DNA of 64,000 bases, taken from assembly GCF_026914265.1 (NCBI RefSeq), contig NC_069131.1:6719001-6783000 (forward strand). Reading direction: 5' to 3'. Within the stretch, counting starts at the first letter, position 1; each line of letters begins with the position of its first letter. The notes beneath the pieces are model-generated. The model was not told the origin of the DNA. It saw nothing but the letters and a program-made list of their open reading frames with translations, and did no database searches. Positions 1 to 11,872 of this stretch are shown here, one piece after another. The position numbers and the translations under genes were made by a program. The stretch comes from Mya arenaria. Lineage: Eukaryota > Mollusca > Bivalvia > Myida > Myidae.

Positions 1-784
1 GTCAAAAAGTGTACAAAAATGAAGCAATAAAATACGATTAAATAAAAAATACTCATATACTTCTACATTTTAACAACAGATGGTGCAACTGGAGGACAAT
101 AGTTAAGAACCGATCCTGAAACGGTGTTGCAGTAAATTTCGCCTACGTAGAAACATCGCCTAATTATGAACTGTCTTTACTATGACCATGACGGGTAGCT
201 CTGTGATGGAAACAGAGGAGCAAACTGTAGAGTTATTTTGTCACGTTGCAACAAAAATGAATATGCATTATTGATGCATTAATTGAAACGTGACGTTCTG
301 CGTGGTACCTCGGATACCGATGATTTCGGACAGATATGGATATTTGAGTATTTTCGTGTTTGCTAAATTCTAATTAATTAAATGTATTAAGGTAAGCGAA
401 TAAGTATTCTCGTTCTAAATATTTATATAGCCAATAGGCATATTTGATGAAACTTAAAGTTGAGGAAGTGAAAGAGTCATACTCATAGTGTTGAAAAGGT
501 TTATTGTATTTGACTGGTCTCGTGACGTCATAATAATAAGTACGTTGAAACTTCAATAACCAATAAGCCTTCTGATCAAATTAAAATGACCGAACAGGAG
601 GTGCGGGATATGGTAATTTTGAGACTGTTCGTGTTCATTTTGTTGTGTAATTTAGAAGAGTTTTGCGTGTTCAACACCGTGTCACATGGAAAGAGGGTTT
701 GTTATTGGCCCCGGGTGACACCTATTCTTTTTATTACTGTTATAGAGGTTAACGTTGTTAACGAACTTCATCTAGATGTTTTCA
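1..784. other. Unassigned A+T-rich sequence
   Basis: I see no recognisable gene. Open frames are short. The one starting at 586 on the plus strand runs into the minisatellite and has no familiar domain. A perfect CRE-like octamer TGACGTCA lies at 523-530. It may be chance, although the same octamer recurs at 25876 and 28643. Confidence 0.5.
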
Positions 785-799
785 GGTGTAGCCCTCAGG

Positions 800-2470
800 G
801 GAGGGGGGTGGGGCAACATGGCCACATGTGGGGTTATACAATTCCATTATCAGTGAAGGCTCGTCGCGGGTGGAGTGGGGGAGCAACATGGCCACATGTG
901 GGGTTTTTCACTACCATTATCAGTGAAGGCACGTCGCGGGTGGAGGGGGGGGGGGCAACATGGCCACATGTGGGGATTTACAATACCATTATTAGTGAAG
1001 GCACGTCGCGGGTGGAGGGGGAGCAACATAGCCACATGTGGGGTTTTACACTACCATTATCAGTGAAGGCACGTCGCAGGTGGAGGGGGGGGGGCAACAT
1101 GGCCAAATGTGGGGTTTTACACTACCATTATCAGTGAAGGCACGTCGCAGGTGGAGGGGGGTGGGGCAACATGGTCACATGTGGGGTTTTACAATACCAT
1201 TATCAGTGAAGGCACGTCGAGGGTGGAGGGGGGAGCAATTTGGCCACATGTTGGGTTTTACACTACCATTATCAGTGAAGGCACGTCGCGGGAGGACGGG
1301 GGGCACCATGGCCACATGTGGGGTTTTACACTACCATTATCAGTAAAGGCACGTCGCGGGTGGAGGGGGGTGGGGCAACATGGCCACATGTGGGGTTTTA
1401 CACTACCATTATTAGTGAAGGCACGTCGCGGGTGGAGGGGGTGCAATATGGCCACATGTGGGGTTTTACAATACCATTATCAGTGAAGGCACGTCGCGGG
1501 TGGAGGGGGGGGCAACATGGCCACATGTGGGGTTTTACACTACCATTATCAGTGAAGGCACGTCGCGGGTGGAGAGGGGGGAGGGCAACATGGTCAAATG
1601 TGGGGTTTTACACTTCCATTATCAGTGAAGGCACGTCGCGGGTGGAGGGGGGAGCAACATGGCCACATGTGGGGTTTTACACTTCCATTATCAGTGAAGG
1701 CACGTCGCGGATGAGGGGGCAACTTGGCCACATGTGGGGTTTTACACTACCATTATCAGTGAAGGCACGTCGCGGGTGGAGGGGGGAGCAACATGGACAC
1801 ATGTGGGGTTTTACACTTCCATTATCAGTGAAGGCACGTCGCGGGTGGAGGGGGGTGGGGCAACATGGTCAAATGTGGGGTTTTACACTTCCATTATCAG
1901 TGAAGGCACGTCGCGGTTGGAGGGGGGGGGGGCAACATGGCCACATGTGGGGTTTTACACTACCATTATCAGTGTAGGCACGTCGCGGGTGGAGGGGGGT
2001 CAACATGGCCACATGTGGGGTTTTACAATACCATTATCAGTGAAGGCACGTCGCGGATGAAGGGGGGGGGGGCAACATGGCCACATGTGGGGTTTTACAA
2101 TACCATTATCAGTGAAGGCACTTTCTCGGGTGGGAGGGGTCGGCAACATGGCCACATTTGGGGTTTTACACTACCATTATCAGTAAAGGCACGTCGCGGG
2201 TGGAGGGGGGTGGCAACATGGCCAAATGTAGGGTTTTACACTACCAATATCAGTGAAGGCACGTCGCGGGTGGAGGGGGGGGCAACATGGCCACATGTGG
2301 GGTTTTACACTACCATTATCAGTGTAGGCACGTCGCGGGTGGAGGTGGGGGCAACATGGCCACATGTGGGGTTTTACACTACCATTATCAGTGAAGGCAC
2401 GTCGCGGGTGGAGGGGGGAGCAACATGGCCACCTGCGGGGTTTTACACTACCATTATCAGTGAAGGCACT
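800..2470. repeat. Minisatellite, ~70 bp unit, 24 copies
   Basis: Units recur at spacings of 66-74 bases; for example the caacatgg-type motif begins at 813, 884, 956, 1024 and 1095. Most of the length variation is in a G-run of about 4-11 bases at the end of each unit. Nearly every unit holds the perfect palindrome CCACATGTGG, which contains the E-box CACATGTG, next to the G-run. A conserved part reads accattatcagtgaaggca. The last unit ends near 2470. Several overlapping open frames arise on both strands because the unit has few stops. Its length is not a fixed multiple of three, so these frames break repeatedly and are unlikely to be genes. Confidence 0.95.
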
Positions 2471-2544
2471 TTCACTATCTTTCACTTTTGATTGTTTAAT
2501 CACTGTCTCGATCAGGGTTTTTTAATTAAATACTTGTCTTTGGA

Positions 2545-3022
2545 TTACCCTTGAAGACCGCCACTCTTGAATGTATCTGTAGCTATCTTAGCGCAGTAGT
2601 AAAATCCGCAATGTTGTGTTTGCGCTTGGGTGATTATCAGTTCACCACATTTACGCAATAATTTGTATGCTGGGCCTACTGTCTTATGTACTCCTTCACA
2701 AAATGTCCCTAAGCATTGTTATAACTATTTGGTTGTGGTACCACTAGTTCGTCCCGGCAATAGAAGGTCCTGAAACCGCAGTGGCAGTAAATGGTACAAG
2801 TTGGAGTAGTGGCTTGCGGCCATACAAAGACTCGGTGTTTGGCGTTGTCATATAGGGCTGGAACCAGCAGTCTCTTTCGCACAGTTGTGGTTCCCGAAAG
2901 GTAAGGCAGGGCCACAAAACTGTGTTCCTGGTCGGTAGCGATTGTGGGTTGATTGCTCACAGGTATGGCTTTGGTGCCTCTCCAAGATTGAGGCCCTGCT
3001 CCAAGATGGCTAACTCCTGGGA
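2545..3022 (-). pseudogene. Candidate cysteine-rich coding region, one apparent frameshift
   Basis: I do not recognise the protein. On the minus strand an open frame runs from a splice-acceptor-like CTTTCAG next to 3022 to a stop at about 2709. A second frame, shifted by one base near 2712, continues open to a TAA at 2545-2547. Joined in thought, the two would give about 159 codons. The composition is protein-like and richer in G+C than the surroundings. Cysteines cluster in two similar motifs, CHCGFRTFYC in the first frame and HCGFYYC in the second, with further cysteines between (CLGTFC, KCG). This would suit a disulphide-rich or secreted protein, but no signal peptide or upstream exon is identified. 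The 71 bp doublet at 3041-3182 would lie in the upstream intron. It could be a terminal exon with an assembly indel, a pseudogene, or a fragment of an unrecognised transposon. The break is seen directly; function is unknown. Confidence 0.35.
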
Positions 3023-3040
3023 CTGAAAGTACACACTGAA

Positions 3041-3182
3041 AATAGTGTTAAGCATTAGTGTTTAAAGACTGCAATTAACACAATACAAAGCTAATAATGC
3101 ATCATGCACTTAATAGTGTTAAGCATTAGTGTTTAAAGACTGCAATTAACACAATACAAAGCTAATAATGCATCATGCACTT
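3041..3182. repeat. Exact 71 bp tandem duplication
   Basis: Copy 1 (3041-3111) and copy 2 (3112-3182) read the same by eye, starting aatagtgttaagcattagtg and ending in atcatgcactt. Identity implies a very recent duplication or an assembly artefact at a read junction. Confidence 0.9.
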
Positions 3183-5919
3183 AATTTCCTAATTTTACGT
3201 TACTTATCTTGACACAGTCATTGTTTCGGTTGGTCAGGGTGGCGTTGTTAATGTTAAACAGCTGTATACCGGTCTTTGCTATCAATATATTTTATAGTTT
3301 ATCAACGTCTCGTCGCTATCATACGAGGGTGCTCCACTACCAGACATGGCGCTCGAGGTGTCGGTACGCCATGCAGGGCAATCTTTCCAGTCGTTTCCGT
3401 AGCCGATACTCGGCTAATTCCTCAAGAGCCAGATCCTGTTTTTTTTTTCCAAAACCCCTATTTTCAAGATTTCAAACTTTTAAAATTCTCTGATTGCGTT
3501 ATTGATATTTTAATCGATTTGTAAATGCCCAAATTGTTTGAAAAAGCTTTATCACCAAAATGACCATGGTGCGTCTGGGGTCTTGGCGGGTCTCGCGCTT
3601 TCTCCATACATTGTCCTGTAAAGCATAGGGCTGTATTTAGAAAACATCTGACTCTGATAACATTTTAATGACAAAGGTTAACATTTAGTCCAAAGACGTG
3701 GGTATGTGTTTTTTTGCGATTTTTGATATGGTTAATTCTTCCACATGAACTACAGGGACAATTGTAATGTCTATCATTTTAGACTATCAAATCATTTTAT
3801 TATCAGGCACATATGTAGATTCGATATAGATTCTATGAGAACACTTGTGTGTCAAATTAAACATCTTCACCACTGTAAATCTAGCTAAACAGAAATAAGT
3901 ACAAGGCGGTTATGAGGAATAAAGTGTCAAGCAATATATAGAGCACTTCTGAAGTGGCATTTATTGAAATAACATACTATTATCCACTATCAAAGGAATG
4001 AAGGGCCATATTTTAGTGTCAAAGATATTTGACGGACACCTGTGGGTGTGTTCAGTAATGGTTACAACCCAGGAAAGTTGTGCCCTGTGTATTGGGGCTT
4101 TATACCGAGCAAGTAAAAGAACCAAGTGTATATTCGTAGGCTTTGGGCAATGCACCCAGGACTCTCTGTTTTCAAATACTCTGATATCTGGATAACAGCA
4201 AGTCGGTCCCATGTCACTGACGTCTTCACAATTAATTTTGTAAACAAATAAATCAAACAAATAACACAAACAAAATATTTCTTAATTCTATAAAAAGTTC
4301 TAGCGTCGGGGCAAAAAATAGTGTTGTTAAGAAACAAACAAGACAATTGCACACTTCCACCAGGGACTGTTAAAGAAGTCAAGACCCCAAGCCATAACAA
4401 TGCGAGTTAAGGAAAATTTTGCAATATTTAGACAATCATTATTTTCCCTTTAACAGAAATCGTTAAAGGACTCTGAAGAGGCTGTTTATAATGATCACAG
4501 TTTGAGTCAGAACGGCGGTTTGAACTTCAGACATTTTGCAATTTGCGAGCTGTCGTGTATAATCTACAATCTTATTTCTATGAAAAGAAAATGGAAGGTC
4601 TATGAAATGATTATAACCGTTGCATGTCATGCTCCAAACCTTCAATAAGAAGAGTTATATGTTCAGGTAGCGCGCTACGAATGGTAGAGTGACCCCCCTT
4701 GGATAGAAAATGGACCCTAGCGTATTTTCTTCGCTAGCTTATATTGTATTACGGCATATAGATATAGATAAAGAAATACACTTGAAACAGTAAAGTTATC
4801 AAATAAACGAGTCCTTCCTAGTCATTAAAACTTAACATAGTGTATTTTTTACTGTAATTAAAAAAGTTTTTTAATAGATGAGAGAACAACTGGCTTATGT
4901 GTTAAGTTTATTTAGGGCCAAAGCTTTGCACCTCTAAAAGGCGGTTTTTGCTGAAATTCATGACAACTGGGCTTTCCCTGTATTTGGCGTTTTAATCATG
5001 AAATTAGTAATGAAAAGATTATATATTCAGCGTGACTTTATGAAACGTGAATAATAATACTGGTTCGAAGTGTAATCATATCAGTTAAAGTAGTGCTTAA
5101 ATTTTAAATTATATATAATTTTATGTTCAATGTTTAATATATAGGTTATTCAGTTTGAAACGGTCGTGTTATAAATACGTCCATACCTTGCTCAGAACCC
5201 TCTTTTTAACGACCTTTGTGTCCGTCTTTGAAATAAATTGATCCATTTTAAGAAAATCAATCCATCCCTGACTTTTTCAACCGCGTTTCGTGATGAATAA
5301 TCTTCCTGTAACTTCCCAGGTTATTGACATCTGTGAAAAAGTAGACTTTTGTATTGTCAATGTTATGTTAATTTTTGCCGTAGTGCACAAAGAGTGTGCT
5401 GTACGAACCTATATTTCAGGATTGATTCCTTTTTTTCGTGTTGCTTTAATGCGAAACTCCAGAGGTCACGGCTGGTGGATCTTTTCATGCAAAAATGAAC
5501 GCAGATTTTATCGTACAGAAAATCAACTGTAAATGGAATTAGATGGCAATATATGGCTGTGAAACAAAACTAATGTCACAGCGAAGAATAAACTTGGTAA
5601 GATCGATAATGCTAGATTAACTATGTTTAACCCTCTTGAATGCTATGAAAGATTTCTTTCACTTGAATAATCGGGGCATTTAAAAAGACCTAGGATTTAT
5701 ATATTAAATACAAATACATGTAGTTCAAGTTTTGGGGATGGTTCATGAGATGTGGATGACACAGGTAAACAACAACAGAATGTCCGGCAATATATGAATT
5801 CCAAGGGTAGATCCGAATTTTAGGGCGAGCGCAGCTTGCATTCACGCAACAAATGAGAGACTCGCTCAGGCCGAGTCGTGCACCAGAAAAAGGAAGACTG
5901 GTCGCTCTACGGATAAATT
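3183..5919. other. Unassigned region with short open frames only
   Basis: No gene is supported. A G+C-richer patch at 3998-4230 has open frames on both strands; the minus one spans 3961-4269, about 102 codons, with no known motif. A short minus-strand frame near 3348-3474 has a basic, leucine- and arginine-rich protein-like stretch, but its phase does not splice simply to the coding candidate at 2545-3022. A perfect 12-base palindrome GTAGCGCGCTAC lies at 4667-4678, with a six-base inverted pair CTAGCG/CGCTAG about 40 bases later. This could mark the end of a small mobile element. Confidence 0.4.
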
Positions 5920-6019
5920 ACGACGACATTGTTATATTTATCACCATGATATTCTTTTGGTGAAGTCCCACCACGCTACCTACTTCTACCAATAAAGAAT
6001 TTGAACGTATAATGAACGA

Positions 6020-6540
6020 ACATAATCTCAGAAACATACACTGAAAGCTTATCAGCCACGTACACCATCTCCGTAACCCACACTGAAAGCTCATCAGCCA
6101 CGTACACCATCTCTCTAACCCACACTGTAAGCTCATCAGCCACGTACACCATCTCCCTTACACACACTGAAAGCTTATCAGCCACATGCACCCTCTCCCT
6201 TACACACACTGAAAGCTTATCAGTCACGTACACAATCTCCCTAACACACACTGAAAGCTTATCAGTCACATACACAATCTCCCTTACACAGACTGAAAGC
6301 TTATCAGACACATACACCATCTCCCTAACACACACTGAACGCTTATCAGTCACGTACGCAATCTCCCTATCACACACTGAAAGCTTATCAGCCATGTACT
6401 CAATCTCCCTAACACACAATAATGGCCGCGTCAGCCTCCTTCAACAACTAACCAACACAGCCTAAAAGCCGCGTCAGCCCTGTTAACAATCTCCCTGACA
6501 CACGCTGAAAACTCACCAGCCACGTACACACACTTAAAAA
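6020..6540. repeat. Minisatellite, 42 bp unit, ~9-10 copies
   Basis: The motif agcttatcag/agctcatcag recurs every 42 bases at about 6048, 6090, 6132, 6174, 6216, 6258, 6300, 6342 and 6384, with a degenerate tail to about 6540. The unit starts cacgtacaccatctccctaa. As 42 is 14 codons, a minus-strand frame (5976-6419) stays open with a 14-residue repeat containing VREMVYVADKLSV. The unit resembles the diverged units at 8235-8750 and so belongs to the same family as the large array downstream. Confidence 0.9.
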
Positions 6541-6899
6541 CGCGTACGTATTATTCTTATACACATTCGTTGTTATCTAAATATGTACGTAATTTTCAGA
6601 ACATATAATCATAAAACATCACACAGGTACGTTTTCTAACCCCATTGACACCCAATCGCCACTGTCTGACTACGTATGTCATGCCCAGAACACATACGCC
6701 TAAATGTTTATCATAGTTTGTTACCTTCCGACTACACATTACTGTGTCACTGTTCAATCGCATTCTTAATTCGAATCTTAATAATCTGGAAGATTTTGTC
6801 TTACGCAGGTTATGCGATAAATCCTTTTAAAGGCTTACACGATTCATATAAGCGTAATTCATACATTTAAACAGTTATACAATGTGACAAATTTAGTTC

Positions 6900-6903
6900 A
6901 AAA
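6900..6903 (-). terminator. Possible Pol III terminator for tRNA-Ala copy 1
   Basis: AAAA on the plus strand is TTTT on the transcribed strand, about 11-14 bases past the tRNA 3' end. Four T is the minimal animal Pol III stop. Confidence 0.45.
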
Positions 6904-6913
6904 TTGGTAGAAA

Positions 6914-6985
6914 TGGAGATGCCGGGGATTGAACCCGGGGCCTCTCACATGCGAAGCGAGCGCTCTACCACTGAGCTACATCCCC
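6914..6985 (-). tRNA. tRNA-Ala(CGC), copy 1
   Basis: A complete 72-base cloverleaf can be drawn on the minus strand. The acceptor stem is GGGGATG/CATCTCC with one G-T pair. The D-arm reads GCTCAGTGGTAGAGC. The anticodon stem CTCGC/GTGAG encloses the loop TTCGCAT, giving anticodon CGC, which reads the alanine codon GCG. The T-arm carries TTCAATC. Discriminator base is A, and no CCA is encoded, as expected in eukaryotes. The internal A box (TAGCTCAGTGG) and B box (GGTTCAATCCC) look functional. It has no intron. The gene matches copy 2 at 11873-11944 over all 72 bases, although the flanks have diverged. Confidence 0.95.
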
Positions 6986-7079
6986 GATGTAAGGTATAGA
7001 GTGTGCCCTACTTAAATTGCCAGATAAGCAGAAAACATTGTAGTTAAAGTAAAATGATATATACTTATAGATATAAATC

Positions 7080-7690
7080 ATAAATTTAATAATCATGCTT
7101 CTCCCCTTCTAGGAGCGATTTATTGCGGTGATATTGTTTTTAAGTCAAATATCACTGTTACGTTTACCTTGAACATAAAATCCTCTCTTCTATGGTCATC
7201 AATATTGGAAGGGAGGATAGTCATGCTTGATAGACGAACATTTTGCCCCGAGGCCAGTAGGTCGGTCAAAGTTTATAGTTGTGGTGACCTTGAACAAAAT
7301 GTTTTTCGATTGATAACTAGAGTACGATTTGATCTTATGTATTAAAACTTGGTAGCAAGATTGGACATGACATGGCAGAAGAACCTTGTTAATCTTTACA
7401 CCAGCAAGTCACGCTGACCTTGAACACAAAGCAGGTGATCGGCATGAAGAGAACGCGTTGACACACGGTCCTTAAGCTTGGTATTGAGGTTGATCAGGAA
7501 CAGTAGTAGTCACCTATTGAATTTGATGTTAGTACGCCGAAGGTCAAGGTCGGGTGACATTGAATTCAGAACGCTTGTCCGCTTTATAACTGGATTATTC
7601 TTGGGCCTAAGATCCTAAAACATGGTATAGATGTTTGTCTTGACAAGCAGTCGCCCATATCAATTTTGAAAAAGGTATGTTGGTCCTCAC
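7080..7690. repeat. Degenerate repeat rich in AGGTCA-type motifs, copy 1
   Basis: Phrases such as gtgaccttgaac (about 7283 and 7413), aggtcaaggtc (7541-7551) and gggaggatagtcatg recur at roughly 100-150 base intervals with much decay. The block beside the second tRNA (12130-12700) has the same phrases in the same order, including gggaggatagtcatg. This looks like an old interspersed repeat with an internal ~110 bp periodicity, duplicated together with the tRNA. No frame is preserved. Confidence 0.6.
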
Positions 7691-8234
7691 CTGCAGATGA
7701 CTCTTATTGATTTAAAATTTTGGTATACTTGAACCTACGGTCCTTAGTAGCCTCCAACTATTTTCTTGTGTAACTAAACTTAAATGTTTGGTACAAAACA
7801 CGTCTGGTCAGTGATGAACACGTCTTGGCAAAGCTTTCATAACATCTTAAAGATTATACAGTAATTGTGTATTAAAACAGCAGTAGTAAGAATTCTGAAT
7901 GGTTTAATGTATATGAGATATACTTGCGACTGTTTAAGGAACATTTTGTATAAAGGTTTTAATTGTTGAATTAATATGTGTATGTATTGAGCTGTATACT
8001 TCATACAGTTCTCACATTAAATGTTGCATACCTTCTTGAGGCGTATGGAACCCTCTGTAAAACCCTATGAATAATGTCTCCAGACCGACCAGTTGTCTTG
8101 CATCTTTTTAAAATATGCATAATGTTTATGATTCCTTTATTTTCAGTCTTTTGGGATGTTTTCCTACTATAACTAATGGCACTGGGCTCTCCACCTTATA
8201 AAGAAATTGAACTTCTGGGGACAATTTAACTGTT
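7691..8234. other. Unassigned sequence between repeat blocks
   Basis: No open frame of note, no inverted termini and no tandem structure seen. Confidence 0.5.
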
Positions 8235-8750
8235 AAATCACGCGTGTAACGTCCCGAAGATCGATTTATTACTGATCAATGCCGTGCGTAATATCCCGAA
8301 CACACATGCGAAAATATTCAATTACGTTCGTTATCTCCCGAACACATTCTCGTTACTTATCCATCACATCCGTAATATACCGACACATGCACAGTCTAAT
8401 CTGATCACTAACGTACATTATGTCCCGACCACACACTCACAACTCTTTACTGCATACGCAATTCCCCGAACTCACATATTAGATTCTGATCAATTACGTT
8501 CGTAAATTACTGAACATCCATTCGTTACTTATAGATCCCTTACCTAACCTCCCGAACACACACTCGTTTTAGATCAATCACGTACGAAATCTACCGAACG
8601 TAGGCTCGTACCTTAAAAATCACGTACGTAACCCTCCGAACACATTCGTTACTTATCAGCGTTACTTATCTCTCTACGATGCACTCGTTACAGTTCTTTC
8701 ACGTAAGTAATTACCCTAACATATTTTCGTTGTTGACGTACCATCTTAAC
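8235..8750. repeat. Diverged outer part of the ~40 bp minisatellite
   Basis: Irregular units of about 38-45 bases share cacgtacgta, a pyrimidine-rich accctcccgaacacac-like part and cgttactta. They bridge the 42 bp units at 6020-6540 and the 38 bp units that start near 8755, which argues for one ancestral repeat. Confidence 0.75.
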
Positions 8751-8754
8751 TGAC

Positions 8755-10255
8755 AATCACGTACATTATTATGACAAACCTTCGTAACTGATAAATCACG
8801 TTCATTTTTGTAACATACTGTCGTAACTGACAAGCACGTTCATAATTATAACATACCCTCGTAACTGATAATCACGTTTATAATTGTAACATACCCTCCT
8901 AACTGATAATCACGTTCATAATTGTAACATACCCTCCTTACTGATAATCACGTTCATAATTATAACATACCCTCCTAACTGATAATCACGTTCATAATTA
9001 TAACATACCCTCCTAACTGATAATCACGTTCATAATTATAACATACCCTCTTAACTGATAAACACGTTTATAATTGTAACATACCCTCCTAACTGATAAA
9101 CACGTTTATAATTGTAACATACCCTCCTAACTGATAAACACGTTTATAATTGTAACATACCCTCCTAACTGATAAACACGTTCATAATTATAACATACCC
9201 TCCTAACTGATAATCACGTTCATAATTACAACATACCTTCCTAACTGATAATCACGTTCATAATTATAACATACCCTCCTAACTGATAAACACGTTCATA
9301 ATTATAACATACCCTCCTAACTGATAAACACGTTCATAATTATAACATACCCTCCTAACTGATAAACACGTTCATAATTATAACATACCCTCCTAACTGA
9401 TAAACACGTTCATAATTACAACATACCCTCCTAACTGATAAACACGTTCATAATTATAGCATACCCTCCTAACTGATAAACACGTTCATAATTACAACAT
9501 ACCTTCCTAACTGATAAACACGTTCATAATTATAACATACCCTCCTAACTGATAAACACGTTCATAATTATAACATACCCTCCTAACTGATAAACACGTT
9601 CATAATTACAACATACCCTCCTAACTGATAAACACGTTCATAATTACAACATACCCTCCTAACTGATAAACACGTTCATAATTACAACATACCTTCCTAA
9701 CTGATAAACACGTTCATAATTAGAACATACCCTCCTAACTGATAAACACGTTCATAATTATAACATACCCTCCTAACTGATAAACACGTTCATAATTACA
9801 ACATACCCTCCTAACTGATAAACACGTTCATAATTATAACATACCCTCCTAACTGATAAACACGTTCATAATTACAACATACTTGTAACATACCCTCCTA
9901 ACTGATAAACACGTTCATAATTACAACATACCTTCCTAACTGATAATCACGTTCATAATTGTAACATACCCTCCTAACTGATAAACACGTTTATAATTGT
10001 AACATACCCTCCTAACTGATAAACACGTTCATAATTGTAACATACCCTCCTAACTGATAAACACGTTCATAATTATAACATACCCTCCTAACTGATAAAC
10101 ACGTTCATAATTACAACATACCTTCCTAACTGATAATCACGTTCATAATTATAACATACCTTCCTAACTGATAATCACGTTCATAATTATAACATACCTT
10201 CCTACCTGATAATCACGTTCATAATTATAACATACCCTCGTAACTGACAAACACG
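8755..10255. repeat. Minisatellite core, 38 bp unit, ~39 copies
   Basis: The unit reads cataattataacataccctc followed by ctaactgataaacacgtt. Most neighbours differ by one to three bases, with variants such as ataaacacg/ataatcacg and ttataac/ttacaac/ttgtaac shared in runs, as expected from unequal exchange. One partial unit near 9875-9890 breaks the register. The 38-base length shifts frame each unit, so no long frame survives here. Confidence 0.97.
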
Positions 10256-11580
10256 TACATAATTGTAACATACCCTTCTAAATGACAATCACGTTCATAC
10301 TTGTAACATACCCTTCTAAATAACAACACGTTCATACTTGTAACATACCCTCGTAACTGATCAACATGTACATAATTGTAACATACCCTCGAGACTGACA
10401 ATCACGTTCATAAATGTAACATACCCTTCTAAATGACAAACACGTACATACTTGTAACATAACCTTCTAAATGACAATCACGTACATAATTGTAACATAC
10501 CCTTTTAATTGACAATCACGATCATACATGTAACATACCCTCGTAACTGATCAATCACATGCATAATTGTAACATAACCTTTTAAATGACAATTACGATT
10601 ATACTTGTAACATACTCTCCTAAGTGATCAAGCACGTGCATATTTGTAACATACCCTCCTAACTGATCAATCACATCCATAATTGTAAAATACTCTCCTA
10701 ACTGATCAATCACGTCCATAATAGTAGCATACCCACCTAACCGGTCAATCACGTGCATACTTGTAGCATAACCTCCTAACTGACCAAATACGTGAATAAT
10801 TGTAGCATATCCTCCTAACTGATCAAATACGTGCATACTTGTAGCATACCCTCCTAACTGATCAAATACGTGAATACTTGTAGCATACCCTCCTAACTGA
10901 TCAAATACGTGAATACTTGTAGCATACCCTCCTAACTGATCAAATACGTGAATACTTGTAGCATATCCTCCTAACTGATCAATCACGTGCATACTTGTAG
11001 CATACCCTCCTAACTGACCAATCACGTGCATACTTGTAGCATACCCTCCTAACTGACCAATCACGTGCATACTTGTAGCATACCCTCCTAACTGACCAAT
11101 CACGTGCATACTTGTAGCATACCCTCCTAACTGACCAATCATGTGCATACTTGTAGCACACCCTCCTAACTGATCAATCACGTGCATAATTGTAACATAC
11201 CCTCCTAACTGATCAATCACGTCCATAATTGTAGCATACCCACCTAACCGGTCAATCACGTGCATACTTGTAGCATACTTTCCTAACTGATCAATCACGT
11301 GAATTCTTGTAGCATATCCTCATAACTGATCAATCACGTGCATACTTGTAGCATACCCTCCTAACTGACCAATCACGTGCATACTTGTAGCACACCCTCC
11401 TAACTGATCAATCACGTGCATAATTGTAACATACCCTCCTAGCTGATCAATCACGTGCATAATTGTAGCATACCCTCCTAACTGATCAATGACTTGCATA
11501 ATTGTAGCATACCCTCCTAACTGACCAAGCACGTGCATACTTGTAGCATACCCTCCTAACTGACCAATCACGTACGGAAT
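10256..11580. repeat. Minisatellite, 39 bp unit, ~34 copies, open on the minus strand
   Basis: This is the same family as the 38 bp array, with one more base and the variant catacttgtagcataccctc followed by ctaactgaccaatcacgtg. Because 39 is 13 codons, the minus strand reads open from 11655 to about 10582 with a 13-residue period based on QLGGYATSMHVID. One in-frame TGA near 11315, a GGA-to-TGA change, interrupts it. Before the repeats, in minus orientation, comes a short non-repetitive leader with methionine. Changes between units include many that alter residues (A/V, S/I, D/G), so I see no purifying selection. It is more likely a repeat by-product than a gene. Confidence 0.93.
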
Positions 11581-11850
11581 CTCTTGTACACACATTTGTA
11601 ACTGTGGAATCGTGTTCTTAACATTAACATTCTGAAGATGAATATTTATATTCAAACAAATTTCATACGTCTAAACATTGCAAAGCGTGTACTTATAATA
11701 CTATATTATACTTACGCCTCGGTCCATATACACTTTCGGGGGCTGACTGGCCGGTCCTCATAATGTCATATGACCCTCAACGGTGTGTAATATTTTTAAG
11801 TACTGTAAACCTTTTAACTGGATCGGTTATAAAAATGAAAACGAATATTT

Positions 11851-11856
11851 AAAAAA
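11851..11856 (-). terminator. Possible Pol III terminator for tRNA-Ala copy 2
   Basis: Six A on the plus strand give TTTTTT on the transcribed strand, about 17-22 bases after the tRNA 3' end. Confidence 0.5.
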
Positions 11857-11872
11857 CATTCAATAATAGGAG

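Noticed and set aside
586..1137. 183-codon frame entering the first minisatellite
   Set aside because: The pre-repeat part has no recognised domain and the rest is repeat sequence with phase changes between units.
6020..6540. Regular short repeats that might suggest a CRISPR array
   Set aside because: Units are contiguous and similar over their whole length with no unique spacers, and the context is eukaryotic.
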